DNA from: Neobacillus sp. DY30
GTDB lineage: Bacteria; Bacillota; Bacilli; Bacillales; Cytobacillaceae
Assembly: GCF_030123065.1 (NCBI RefSeq)
Contig: NZ_CP126093.1
Span: 438,001-502,000, forward strand
Direction of reading: 5' to 3'
DNA: 64,000 bases
Part shown: positions 26,243 to 35,748 of the stretch, in pieces
Layout of the letters: every line of letters starts with the position of its first letter
Position numbering within the stretch: the stretch's first letter is position 1
Made by a program: the position numbers and the translations under genes
Notes under the pieces: generated by a model
What the model saw: the letters and a program-made list of their open reading frames with translations, nothing else
What the model was told of the DNA's origin: nothing
Databases searched by the model: none

Positions 26243-26384
26243 ATATCCGGTAGAGGCACTTGAGCAAATTCTTCAGTTTGGAAATGCAATGGGAGCATAT
26301 GTAGCTCAAAGAAAAGGTGGCATTCCATCCATGCCGACTTTATGTAAAATACAGGAATTTATAGCAAACCAAATGGAGATTTAA
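26243..26384 (+). pseudogene. Fructokinase (PfkB) C-terminal tail
   Basis: ALEQILQFGNAMGAYVAQRK and [19 protein letters not shown] match the end of PfkB-family fructokinases, where an N-A-x-G-A segment and a ..GAIPALPT.. ending are usual. The fusion to the permease end near 26240 marks a deletion that removed the second permease and most of the kinase. Confidence 0.65.
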
Positions 26385-26409
26385 AGTAATTGGAGGTAGG
26401 TATGACCGA

Positions 26410-28270
26410 TTGGGTATGAAAAAATTACTGGCAATATTAACTGCTGCAATGTTATTAGGCGGGTGTACTATATTAAATCAAGATCTAAAGAATGGAAAGG
26501 ATTTGGAAGCACTGCGACCCAAGAAAATGCAAGCAGCCACATCAGATTACTATACAGAAATGTATCGTCCCCAGTACCACTTCTCAACTCCTACAGGAAA
26601 TTTAGCTGATCCTAATGGACTCATCTATTTTGAGGGGGAGTATCATTTATTCCATCAGAAAAATGGGAACTGGGCACATGCAGTAAGTAAAGATTTGCTT
26701 CATTGGGAACACTTACCGATCGCACTGGAGCATGATACTTTAGGACAAGCTTTATCTGGAAGTGCTGTAGTTGATTGGAAGGATTCGACAGGTTTTTTTT
26801 GGAGGTAAAGCAGGCCTAGTTGCCATTTATACGAATACAGAAGGTGGTGAGGCACAAAGTATTGCTTATAGTAAGGATAATGGAAGAACATGGGAGAGAT
26901 ATAAAGAGAACCCAGTCATAAAAAATCCAGGAATTAAAGACTTCCGTGACCCGAAAGTGTTTTGGCATGAGAAAACAAAAAAATGGGTGATGGTTGTATC
27001 AACCAATCAAAGTGTGACCTTTTTTAATTCAGATAATCTTATTGATTGGAAATTCCAAAGTCAATTTGGTGATAAAGAAGGTTCGCATGTGGCTGTATGG
27101 GAATGTCCCGACTTATTCCGATTACCTGTAGATGGGGATAAAGATAAAGGAAAATGGGTCCTTCATGTAAGTATCGGTGATAATGATATAACAAACGGTT
27201 CGACTGCCCAATATTTCATTTGGGAATTTGATGGTAAAAAGTTTGTTAATGAAAATCCCCCTGAAACAGTGTTAACAACAGATTTTGGTCAAGACTTTTA
27301 TGCGGCACAATCATTTTCCGATATTCCCAAAAAAGATGGCAGGAGAATTTGGTTAGGTTGGATGGCTAACTGGAGATATCCATATCAATCCCCGACAGAT
27401 CCATGGATGTGTTCTATGTCGATACCTCGTCAATTATCCTTGAGGACTGCAGCAGATAACAGTTTTAAGCTGTTTCAAGAGCCTATAAAGGAAATGGAAA
27501 GTTTAAGGTCAGACCACATCTCCCTTGATCCATTTGAGGTAGACGGTGAGCATTTAATAAAAGAATTTTCCGGTACAAACTATGAATTTCAAGCAACGAT
27601 TGAATGGGATAATGTAGAGGAATTGGGGATTCGATTACGCCAATCTGAAAAGGAAGAGACAGTATTTGGATTAAATGCTAAAGGGGAAAGACTCTTTTTA
27701 GATAGGTCCCGCGCAGGAATAAATAGTCTACTTGACCGCAATGGCAGCGCATTTCAATTTGGTAGAAGCTATTCAGCCGATTTTACACCGGAAAAGAAAA
27801 AAATGAAAATAAGAGGCTTTGTTGATGAGTCGTCTATCGAATTATTTATAAATGATGGAGAATACACCTTTACAAATCTGATTTACTCAAAGCCTACGAG
27901 CGATGGGATTGAATTCTATTCAAAAGGCGGGAAAATGAAGGTTGTTAAACTAGATTTCTATCATTTGTATTAAACATGGCGTGAACGTCCTAAAGAACAG
28001 GAAGTCGAGCGCATTGTGTTAAGTGAGGAATATGCAATGTTGGAAGTGGGGGAAAGTAAAATAATTCAAGCTCAATTAAAATCTGACTGGGTAGAGAACG
28101 ATGCAAAGTTCATTTGGGAATCTAAAGACCAAGAAAATCTCACTATCACTCCAATGGATGACTCTAGTATTACAATAAAAGCCATTAAACCAGGTGTCAC
28201 ACATATTCAGGTGAAAGAACAATTAAGTGGAAAAACCAAGGAAATGAAGATTAGAGTTGTGGAAAAGTAA
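26410..28270 (+). pseudogene. GH32 fructan hydrolase lipoprotein with frameshift and internal stop
   Basis: TTG start at 26410, GGAGGT upstream, and lipobox MLLGGC. GH32 motifs: [17 protein letters not shown] (nucleophile Asp), FRDPKVF, and WECPDLF (acid/base Glu). In a T8 tract at 26793-26800 the frame slips: seven T would read GFFGG and join the halves, while eight give an early TAA. Later a TAA at 27971 cuts off an in-frame Big_2-like domain (28016-28270). At the matching place the neighbouring levanase reads LKDTWGHN. Two lesions make it a pseudogene, although the T8 could be corrected by slippage. Levan, inulin or sucrose hydrolysis is the ancestral role. Confidence 0.85.
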
Positions 28271-28330
28271 GAATAAAGTAGTATACTCTGCAAAACTACT
28301 TTGGAACAAATGACAAGGAGGAAACTAATT

Positions 28331-31300
28331 TTGAAAAAATGGATTTCAATATTTTTGTCAACTATACTTATTACTACCTCCGTGGGAACGTATCTTGTTT
28401 ATCCTTCGAAAGGCTTGGCAGCTGTACCCAATCAAACCATAGGGGAAGAAACGAAGGTGGAATCAACTATTTTTGAAAACACAAACAAAGCAACTACAAA
28501 TCTAACAGGCTGGCAAATTAAAGGGAAAGGCACACTGGAAGACACAGAACAGGGACTATTGCTAACATCAGAACCAAAAGAAAATGTAATGGCGATTTCA
28601 GATGTCATCTCTGAAGATTTTATCTATGAAGCAGATGTGAAAGTAATAGACAAGAATGCGGATGCCACCTTAGTATTCCGCTCTAATGAGGATGGCTGGG
28701 ATTCCTATATGCTGCAAATCGTTCCTAATGCGGGAATCATTCGCCTTCGTGATGCTCGTGATGAAAAGAGATTAAAAGAGGAACGCAAGGTTAAGTTGCA
28801 AGAGGGTGGAATCTATCATCTGAAAGTGAAGGTGGTAGGAGATACGATCAAAGTTTATTGGGAGAACAAGTACGCTCCTATAATTGAGGTAAAAAATGCT
28901 TCATATAACAAGGGGTTTCTTGGACTTAACGTATGGGATGGGGCAGCATTATTTCAAAATGTAAAAGTCAGCGAGCTCTCAACAAATCTTGGTTCAACCA
29001 TATATAAGGAAGGAAACTGGGAACCAGCTATCAAAGGTTTGAAAGGAATAGCTGATAATGCTGTGAAAGCAAAGCAAATCTATAATAAAAGCGCAAGCGA
29101 CTTTGTACTCGAAGGAAATGTTTCTTTTGATCAAAACCCATCGGAAGCAGCACTTGCTTTTCGTGCAAATGAACAGGGAACAACTGGTTACCAGGCGGTG
29201 CTTTATAAAGAAGGTCATACAGTCAAGGTGCAATTGAAAAGGGCGGACGGTACAGTACTTAAAACATCGGACCATACCTATGAATCTCAAGAAAGTACCA
29301 AACATCATCTTGAAATTATAGCAAATGGCAATGAAATCGAACTGTATGTTGATGGCTACTCTGAAGCTGCTGTTAAGGTGACGGATAGAAGCTACAAGAC
29401 TGGGTTTGCAGGATTTACCGTAACATCAGGTTCTGCCTACTTCCAAGATGTTTATCTAGTTCCAACATCCAGCTATTACAAAGAAAAATATCGGCCAGAC
29501 TATCATTATACTCCAGCTCGCGGGTCTGTAAGCGATCCGAATGGTCTGGTCTACTACGAAGGCGAGTATCATTTGTTCCATCAAGATGGTGGGACTTGGG
29601 CCCATGCGGTAAGTAAGGATTTGGTGAATTGGAGTCGACTTCCTATTGCCTTGCCATGGAATGATCATGGGCATGTCTGGTCCGGATCAGCTGTAGCGGA
29701 TTTAAATAATGCTTCCGGTTTATTTACGAATACGGGAGGGAAAGGTCTTATTGCATATTACACTTCGTTTAATCCAGATGGATGGAATGGGAACCAGCGT
29801 ATTGGTCTTGCCTATAGTACCGATCAGGGACGTACTTGGAACTATTCAAAGGAACGCCCGATTGTAATTGAGAATCCCGGCAGGAATGGGGATGATCCGG
29901 GAGGCTGGGACTTCCGTGATCCTAAAGTCGTCCGGGATGATGCAAACAATCGATGGGTTATGGTTGTATCCGGCGGAGATCACATTCGCTTTTTTACTTC
30001 TACGAACTTAATAGATTGGAAGCTTACTGATAATTTTGGTTATGGAAATTATGTGCGCGGCGGAGTATGGGAATGCCCTGATCTCTTCGAACTTCAGGTT
30101 GAAGGGACAGATGAGAAAAAATGGGTTTTGATGATTAGTACTGGGGCAAATCCAAAAACGCAAGGGTCTGATGCGGAGTATTTTGTTGGACAGTTGACAG
30201 CTGATGGTAAATTCATCAATGACAATCCAACTGGGAAAGTACTTAAAACGGATTACGGAAAGGAGTTCTATGCATCAATGTCATTCTCCAATATGCCGGA
30301 TAATCGCCGTGTAATGTTGGCCTGGATGACCAACTGGGATTATCCGTTTGCATTTCCAACTACGGGTTGGAAGGGAGAACTGACGATTCCGCGAGAGGTA
30401 CGATTGGTGAACACAGATGAAGGGATAAGACTCGCACAAGCTCCGATTAAGGAACTACAGTCCATTCGCAGCACCATATACCAGACACAGAACAAAATAA
30501 TAAATCCGGCTAATGCTTCAAACTTGTTAAAGGGAATCAAATCAGGAGCTTTTGAAATAGAAGCTGAGATTGAAATTCCTTCTACAAGCCAAATAACCGA
30601 ATTTGGTTTTCAAGTTCGTGAAGGTGCGGACCAAAAAACAGTTGTTGGATACAAATCAGCAGATAACAAAATTTTTGTAGATCGTGCTGAGTCAGGTGAA
30701 TCTGATTTTTCCAGCCTTTTCTCAACGTTACATGAGGCTCCATTAAAACCGGATAATAAACGTATTAAGATGAATATCTTTGTAGATGATTCATCCATTG
30801 AGGTATTTGCTAATGATGGGAAGATAGTTTTTTCTGATGTTATTTTCCCTGATCCTTCGAGTCGTAATATTCACTTCTACGCCAAGGGAGGCGAAGTGAA
30901 TGTTGTATCATTACAAGTACATTCACTTAAAGATACTTGGGGCCACAATGCGGAAGATGGTACAAGTATTGTAATGGATACAAATCAAAGGGAGATGAAT
31001 ATTGGTGATGCTTTAAACTTATTTGCATCTGTGAAAAATGGAAATGGAAAGGGTACTCAGCCTATTAAATGGACATCCAGTGATTCGAATATAGTGGAGG
31101 TTGCGTCTTCTACTAACACCAGCGCAGTACTTAAGGCGGGAAGCAAAGGAGAAGCAATCATAACAGCGTCTACGCCGAATGGAAAGGCTTCTGCAAGTGT
31201 AGTGGTAAAAGTATATGATGGTGAATTTCATACTAATTTAACTGGATGGGAATCAGACCTTTCGGCATCAAAATGGACTATCACCGAAAATGGAATCCGT

Positions 31301-32125
31301 GGTACGCATACAAGTGATGCAAACTATATGGCTAAGGAAACTGCGGGAGACTTTATCTATGAAGCAGAAATGATGCTGGGAGAAGCAGGTGGTGCAGGTT
31401 CCATTCTATTCCGGGCAAGTGAAGATGGTAGAAGCGGATATTACTTTAATCTTGATCCGAATATGAAGGCTTTTCGTCTATTTTACAAGATTGACGGAGG
31501 CTTTGAGGAACGTATGGTAATTGGGAAAGTTCCTGCCTTTATTCAACCAGGAAAGACATATAAAGTGAAAATCGAGGCGAAGGGTCCTCACATCCAGATT
31601 TATGTGGACGGTCAGAAAATCATGGATTTACAGGATGGAACATTTGCCGAAGGGCATTTTGGTGTAAATGTCTTTGGAGGTCAAGCAACTTATCAACATG
31701 TTAATGTCATCAATGCCTCAGAAGCAAACTTAACGAAAACAAGCTTTACGAATATAGTAACAGGAAAAGCTCTTTATACATCCAAGTCTCAGAACGGGGA
31801 GCCGGTGACTATAGCTGATGCAGACCAGGCTACAAACTGGACCCTGATTCCAACGGGTGATGAGCATGGTTCCTATTCAATCCGAACAGATGGCGGCAAA
31901 GCGCTTGATATGGATGCTGGGCAAAATAAAATTCAGCTGTACAACTATCTTGGCTATAATAATCAGCGCTGGATTATTACTAAAAATAATAATGGGACTG
32001 TTAGTATCACTTCTGTTCATAATGGGAAAGCACTCGAAATAACAGAAGATGGAATTTTGACTCTTGATGATTTGAATCCAGATCAGGGGCTTCAGCAGTG
32101 GGCGCTTTCTTCTGATAAAAATTAA
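28331..32125 (+). CDS. Secreted multidomain levanase / GH32 fructanase
   Basis: A 1264-residue exported enzyme that splits beta-fructans. Order: signal peptide (to about 30), two LamG/DUF1080-like beta-sandwich domains (about 45-215 and 225-385), the GH32 five-bladed propeller with SDPNGLVYYEG near 402 (nucleophile), WDFRDPKVV near 530 and VWECPDLFE near 580 (acid/base), a GH32 C-terminal sandwich (to about 865), a Big_2 Ig-like domain (about 875-965), a third LamG-like domain (975-1130), and a ricin-B-type lectin domain ending QGLQQWALSS. The open frame begins at 28301, but the SD AAGGAGG fits a TTG start at 28331, giving MKKWISIF. It is the only intact survivor of a decayed fructan operon. 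Confidence 0.92.
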   Translation: MKKWISIFLSTILITTSVGTYLVYPSKGLAAVPNQTIGEETKVESTIFENTNKATTNLTGWQIKGKGTLEDTEQGLLLTSEPKENVMAISDVISEDFIYEADVKVIDKNADATLVFRSNEDGWDSYMLQIVPNAGIIRLRDARDEKRLKEERKVKLQEGGIYHLKVKVVGDTIKVYWENKYAPIIEVKNASYNKGFLGLNVWDGAALFQNVKVSELSTNLGSTIYKEGNWEPAIKGLKGIADNAVKAKQIYNKSASDFVLEGNVSFDQNPSEAALAFRANEQGTTGYQAVLYKEGHTVKVQLKRADGTVLKTSDHTYESQESTKHHLEIIANGNEIELYVDGYSEAAVKVTDRSYKTGFAGFTVTSGSAYFQDVYLVPTSSYYKEKYRPDYHYTPARGSVSDPNGLVYYEGEYHLFHQDGGTWAHAVSKDLVNWSRLPIALPWNDHGHVWSGSAVADLNNASGLFTNTGGKGLIAYYTSFNPDGWNGNQRIGLAYSTDQGRTWNYSKERPIVIENPGRNGDDPGGWDFRDPKVVRDDANNRWVMVVSGGDHIRFFTSTNLIDWKLTDNFGYGNYVRGGVWECPDLFELQVEGTDEKKWVLMISTGANPKTQGSDAEYFVGQLTADGKFINDNPTGKVLKTDYGKEFYASMSFSNMPDNRRVMLAWMTNWDYPFAFPTTGWKGELTIPREVRLVNTDEGIRLAQAPIKELQSIRSTIYQTQNKIINPANASNLLKGIKSGAFEIEAEIEIPSTSQITEFGFQVREGADQKTVVGYKSADNKIFVDRAESGESDFSSLFSTLHEAPLKPDNKRIKMNIFVDDSSIEVFANDGKIVFSDVIFPDPSSRNIHFYAKGGEVNVVSLQVHSLKDTWGHNAEDGTSIVMDTNQREMNIGDALNLFASVKNGNGKGTQPIKWTSSDSNIVEVASSTNTSAVLKAGSKGEAIITASTPNGKASASVVVKVYDGEFHTNLTGWESDLSASKWTITENGIRGTHTSDANYMAKETAGDFIYEAEMMLGEAGGAGSILFRASEDGRSGYYFNLDPNMKAFRLFYKIDGGFEERMVIGKVPAFIQPGKTYKVKIEAKGPHIQIYVDGQKIMDLQDGTFAEGHFGVNVFGGQATYQHVNVINASEANLTKTSFTNIVTGKALYTSKSQNGEPVTIADADQATNWTLIPTGDEHGSYSIRTDGGKALDMDAGQNKIQLYNYLGYNNQRWIITKNNNGTVSITSVHNGKALEITEDGILTLDDLNPDQGLQQWALSSDKN

Positions 32126-32603
32126 AGAGATTTGAAGAGATATAAGAAGAAGAGCTTTGATCGGTATAAAAAAGTTATAGCCACATTCGGTGAAGTATTG
32201 GATTATCAGCCTTCCGTTACAACTAGATAGTATTTAAGATTAAAAATAATAAGATGGAGATTAGCGGATTAGGCTAATCTCCATTTTAAATGAGTTTAAG
32301 GGGAGAAAAAATAATGTTAAAAAATATTTTTTCCTCGATTAAAGAAAGAGTGATATTTTTGGAATATCCCCTCATTTCCTCAATTTGGCCGGATAGTCAG
32401 TAAGTAAAACTATACCTTTTGTACGAGTTTGGGAATAATACACTTATAAAAACGAAGCTTATGTTTAAGATTATAAATAAAAATACCAAGTTATTTGCTG
32501 CGCAGTACAAGAATGCTGTTCAATATAAAAAAGAAACTGTACAAACGGTGATTTTTTAATAGAAAAACTGCTTTAAAAGGTATGCACCACTACATCAATA
32601 AAT
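32126..32603. other. Gene-free stretch with terminator
   Basis: A scrap reading YKKVIATFGEVLDYQPSVTTR to a stop at 32230 may be the end of a lost gene. The levanase terminator lies at 32254-32289. The rest holds no convincing frame. Confidence 0.4.
32254..32289 (+). terminator. Terminator downstream of the levanase
   Basis: ATGGAGATTAG (32254-32264) pairs with CTAATCTCCAT (32274-32284), followed by TTT. Confidence 0.85.
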
Positions 32604-32710
32604 CTGCGATCACTATTCAAGCCACGTTGAGTGCGTCTCGCAGTTAGTGTTGAAATAGTCTGCGATCACTATTCAAGCCATGTGGAATGTATCTCGCAAC
32701 TCATTATAAA
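32582..32710 (+). repeat. Dispersed 56-bp hairpin repeat, nearly two units
   Basis: Units start at 32604 and 32660. The first is the most regular copy in the window: CTGCGATCACTATTCAAG, CCACGTTGAGTGCGTC, TCGCAGTTAGTG, TTGAAATAG. It lies immediately downstream of the recombinase relic at 32743-33381. Confidence 0.75.
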
Positions 32711-32714
32711 GAAA

Positions 32715-32743
32715 GGCAACTAACCCTTTGGGCGTTGCCTTCT
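32715..32743 (-). terminator. GGCAAC/GTTGCC hairpin, terminator of the recombinase relic
   Basis: GGCAAC and GTTGCC enclose TAACCCTTTGGGC; on the minus strand CTTTCTTT follows. Near-identical hairpins occur at 62326 and, degraded, at 22551. Confidence 0.7.
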
Positions 32744-33381
32744 TACGTTTCTTGTAGCAGATTAACAAAGCTGTATTGAATATGGACAGTTCCATCGTTC
32801 TTACAGGTGATCTTCTCAACCAGGGAATGAAGATCCTGCGGTGTTAATTCCTTTAGGTTGAGGACATCTTTTAGCTTTTTGCCGATATTAATGGCGTAAT
32901 ACTCGTTGTCGCATTCCTGTAGTTTCTCATTAAGTTCGGCCTTTTTGGTTTGAAGGTCCTTAATCTTGCTGTCCGTTAATTCTCGATATTCAACCAAATC
33001 TTCTTTTGAAATGACATTTTCAGTATAGAGGTCTACATATTCCAGCTTTTTGTTTCTTAATTTTTCTATTTCGGATTGGACCTTTTCAAGCTCTTTTAAA
33101 ATGTTCCGCTTTTTTACATTAAGCTTATTTAATAGGGAGTTTAAGAAGGTCTCTTCCTTTAGAGAGTTAAACAGTGCTTTTAAGTCCTCCATAATCACAT
33201 GCATAAGCTCTTTTTCCCGAACGGCCACCTTGTTAAGACAAAAAGTATCACCATGTCTAATGTTTCCTCCACAGCGGTAGCTGTTCTTGTACGGTTTTCT
33301 ATCATTACCTGTATGGCATTAAAGGTTTCCTTTGGAATGATTTTTCTGTTCTTTATCCATATTGGTATGAATTTACTTTAG
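32743..33381 (-). pseudogene. Large serine recombinase, C-terminal relic
   Basis: From 33381 inward: IPKETFNAIQVMIENR (end of the recombinase domain), a frameshift, then the zinc-ribbon part SYRCGGNIRHGDTFCLNK, and a long coiled coil ending in TPQDLHSLVEKITCKNDG, HIQYSF. The N-terminal catalytic domain is missing, so it cannot recombine DNA. It is the same recombinase type as the scrap at 23489. Confidence 0.85.
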
Positions 33382-33723
33382 AGTAAGCTTTAACCTAGAA
33401 TGGTTGAAGGGCTTAAATTGAGGAATTTGCAAATATATCTATAAAATGGCTATAATGAATTAACATAAAGTGCAGTGGCTTATATAAGCTACCAAGTAAG
33501 AAACCCTTCAAACTGGTTGATGTGAAGGGTTTCTTTTTTGTTTGAGATAATTAGCTTTGATTGTTTTGAGATTGAGGATAAGATCGATCAAACAGAATTG
33601 TTTAAAAATAATACAAACTCCTATTCGGAAATATGCATAAATATTAGTTGTTATTGCGGAATCTTTATTGAAGTAACGGGAAGTTTAGTGGAACAAACAA
33701 CAACATTTATTTATATCCAAAAT
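33382..33723. other. Gene-free stretch with a strong terminator-like hairpin
   Basis: AAGAAACCCTTCA (33498-33510) pairs with TGAAGGGTTTCTT and is followed by six T residues. No gene for it to end is intact. A 75-codon frame starting with TTG at 33538 lacks a ribosome site and family features. Confidence 0.45.
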
Positions 33724-33744
33724 AAAAAACCCCAAAAAGGGGTT
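33724..33744 (-). terminator. Terminator of the DUF2202 gene
   Basis: Read on the minus strand, AACCCC and GGGGTT enclose five T and are followed by a T6 run. Confidence 0.75.
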
Positions 33745-33772
33745 AATATCTTTGATTATGTGTAATTTAGTT

Positions 33773-34309
33773 TTACTGATATTGACTTAGACCTCTTTTG
33801 AAAGCTGCTAAATGATTTTGAGAAGCGTCACCAAGTTGTTTCATTACAACTTTAACATCTTGAGGAAGACCAGAAATTGATGATAATTTATTATACATTG
33901 CTATGTTGTCAACTTCTCCTTCAACGCCAGCCTGATAAGCCTCTTTTAAAGAACCAGGTTCTTTTGTATACAGTTTTGCATTGTCTTCGGGAACCTTAAT
34001 TTTGTACTTTTCAAATAAAGAAAGAAGTGCTGAGATATGTCTTTGCTCTGCAGCCTTAATATTCGTAAAGGGTCTAATTGAACCGAATTTTGCAATTATA
34101 GTATCGTATCTAGCTTGTGCCAGATACTCATCTTGAATTGCATAAGTTAAAGCTTCTTCTAAAGTAATAGATGAATCCTGAAGTGCTCCTTTAGCCCCGT
34201 AATTTTGTGGAAGTTGAGTTTCAGCACTTGCTTCAACACTATAAAAGGCAAAAAGCAAAAGAATGACCATTATAATAATGTTTGGCAATCTTGTTATTTT
34301 CCTTTCCAT
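33773..34309 (-). CDS. DUF2202 ferritin-like secreted protein
   Basis: About 178 residues. A signal peptide or membrane anchor (IIIMVILLLFAFYSVEASA) is followed by a ferritin-like four-helix domain of the DUF2202 type. Metal-ligand helices are visible as DEYLAQARYD, AAEQRHISAL, EGEVDNIAMY and QNHLAAFKRG, with the E-x2-H spacing kept. It probably binds iron or another metal at the cell surface; the function is unproven. The frame extends to 34354, but the ATG at 34309 has the better ribosome site (AGGGGATG). It is divergent from a second ferritin-like gene, and the two promoters share the 34310-34448 gap. Confidence 0.8.
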   Translation of the reverse strand: MERKITRLPNIIIMVILLLFAFYSVEASAETQLPQNYGAKGALQDSSITLEEALTYAIQDEYLAQARYDTIIAKFGSIRPFTNIKAAEQRHISALLSLFEKYKIKVPEDNAKLYTKEPGSLKEAYQAGVEGEVDNIAMYNKLSSISGLPQDVKVVMKQLGDASQNHLAAFKRGLSQYQ

Positions 34310-34448
34310 CAAACATCCCCTACCTTCTAAAGTTTTCTTAGTTATTTTTCTCAAAATCCTTTTTTAATACACAATAAATTTTTTAGACTTGCACTCCATA
34401 TTTTTGCTTTCCATAAGATAACATTATTTGAATGGGGAGATATGTAAT

Positions 34449-34889
34449 ATGTATCCTTTTAAGAACAATTACAATGTTAATTACAGACAAACTGATAATT
34501 TAGTAAGCGACATTGAGAGAGCAATTAACGGAGAGTATAGTGCCATACAGTGTTATGCAAATATTGCAAGGATGGCACCTACGGAACAAGTAAGGAATCA
34601 AATACTTGAAATTAGAAAAGATGAACAAAAACACTTACAACAGTTTGTCCAGATTTACATGAGTCTTACTGGGAGACAACCTCAACCGAAAATTGTGGAA
34701 GGATGTCCAAACAATTATCGAGAAGGACTTGAATTTGCTTTATTAGATGAGCAAAAGACAGTGGATTTTTATCTAGATATTGCAGATGAAACTAATAACC
34801 AATTTATAAAAGAGATGTTTCGTCGAGCTGCAGCGGATGAACAAAATCACGCAGTTTGGTTTTTATACTACCTTTTTAAACAGGGTTAA
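34449..34889 (+). CDS. Ferritin-like (rubrerythrin-type) protein
   Basis: A 146-residue four-helix ferritin-like protein. Ligand helices: NGEYSAIQCYANIA, EIRKDEQKHLQQF (E-x-x-H type), LLDEQKTVDFYLDIAD and AAADEQNHAVWFLYY. It resembles the small rubrerythrin-like proteins of Bacillus (YhjR type), without the rubredoxin tail. Likely a di-iron or manganese protein dealing with peroxide or iron. Start at ATG 34449, with GGGGAGA 8-14 nt upstream; the frame also runs back to a TTG at 34428. The peroxiredoxin gene follows after 38 bp, probably in the same transcript. Confidence 0.82.
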   Translation: MYPFKNNYNVNYRQTDNLVSDIERAINGEYSAIQCYANIARMAPTEQVRNQILEIRKDEQKHLQQFVQIYMSLTGRQPQPKIVEGCPNNYREGLEFALLDEQKTVDFYLDIADETNNQFIKEMFRRAAADEQNHAVWFLYYLFKQG

Positions 34890-34927
34890 AAGGCGATTAT
34901 TATCGTTAAATGAATTGAGGTGGAAAT

Positions 34928-35545
34928 ATGGAATTTAAAAGACCTGACGATATTCAAGAAAACTGTGTTCTTCCTTATTGTGCACAAACAACGGATTTTG
35001 CCCCCTTATTTGTGGCTGAAGCTTACGACAATGTAGAAAAGAAAATAAAAGAAGTTCGTCTGGAAAGTTATCGTGGAAAATGGGTTATCTTATTTTTCTA
35101 TGCAAGTGATTTCACTTTTGTTTGACCCACAGAGTTGGCAGCGGTCGCTGCGATTTATGATCAACTGATGTTTCTAAATACAGAAGTCCTTGCTATAAGT
35201 ACAGACAGTGTATATTCCCATAAAATTTTCACTGAGGTTTCTCCTTCAGCATCACAGGTTACGTTTCCGCTCTTAAGTGACCGAACACATAAAATTAGTA
35301 AAGCATACAGAGTGCTAAATGAAAAAACTGGGGCTACATTAAGGGCAACCATTATTATAGATCCAGAAGGAACGATTGTTACCAAATTCGTAAATCCTTT
35401 GGAAGTCGGTCGAAATGTTTACGAAATTTTACGGGTAATTCAAGGGATACAATATAGTAGAAGGACTGGGGAAGGAGTCCCTGCTAATTGGGTCCCAGGT
35501 CAGCCTGGAATTATTAGGGATCCAAAGTACATTGGTAGGATTTAA
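34928..35545 (+). CDS. Peroxiredoxin with in-frame UGA at the peroxidatic cysteine: probable selenoprotein
   Basis: A 205-residue AhpC/Prx1-type peroxiredoxin if the TGA at 35123-35125 (codon 66) is read as selenocysteine. The codon falls exactly on the peroxidatic cysteine: FYASDFTFV-(UGA)-PTEL, against the usual FTFVCPTE. Downstream the frame is intact for 139 codons with family landmarks ([29 protein letters not shown]). The C-terminal resolving cysteine of typical 2-Cys enzymes is replaced (GEGVPANW for the usual VCPANW), so a Sec-only mechanism, or one using Cys17/Cys22, is likely. SD GAGGTGG precedes the ATG. A GC hairpin right after the UGA looks like a bacterial SECIS. Alternative: a chance nonsense mutation. 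It sits behind a ferritin-like gene, consistent with a peroxide defence role. Confidence 0.8.
35126..35166 (+). promoter_or_regulatory. Candidate bacterial SECIS hairpin
   Basis: GCAGC (35138-35142), loop GGTC (35143-35146), GCTGC (35147-35151): a perfect 5-bp stem. The loop begins with G and matches the GGUC of the E. coli fdhF SECIS. Only 17 nt separate the UGA from the loop. A lower helix, AGTTG (35133-35137) with CAACT (35162-35166), may add support with a bulge on the 3' side. These features fit what is known of SelB-binding elements placed just after the UGA. Confidence 0.7.
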
Positions 35546-35550
35546 GGACT

Positions 35551-35594
35551 ATCAAATAATCATTTTTAAATAAAAATGATTATTTGATTTTTAG
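35551..35594 (+). terminator. Terminator of the peroxiredoxin gene
   Basis: ATCAAATAATCATTTTTA and TAAAAATGATTATTTGAT form an 18-bp inverted repeat followed by a T-run. Confidence 0.85.
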
Positions 35595-35637
35595 TATACA
35601 TTTTCGGTTCTCCAACAATCGGGTGCTTGAGTTGTAG

Positions 35638-35670
35638 ATGGGGGTTGCGGTTACGCAGCTCTTTTTTTTT
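35638..35670 (+). terminator. Second terminator-like hairpin
   Basis: GTTGCG, loop GTTA, CGCAGC, then a T9 run. No gene lies between it and the preceding terminator. Confidence 0.6.
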
Positions 35671-35748
35671 CGTTGATCAACTAACGAAGCAGGTTAGTTG
35701 AATAAGAAATGGGAATAATACTCCTAAAAATGTTAAGGTGATAGAAAT

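Noticed and set aside
33538-33765. 75-codon plus-strand frame
   Set aside because: TTG start without ribosome site, overlaps two terminator hairpins, no family features.
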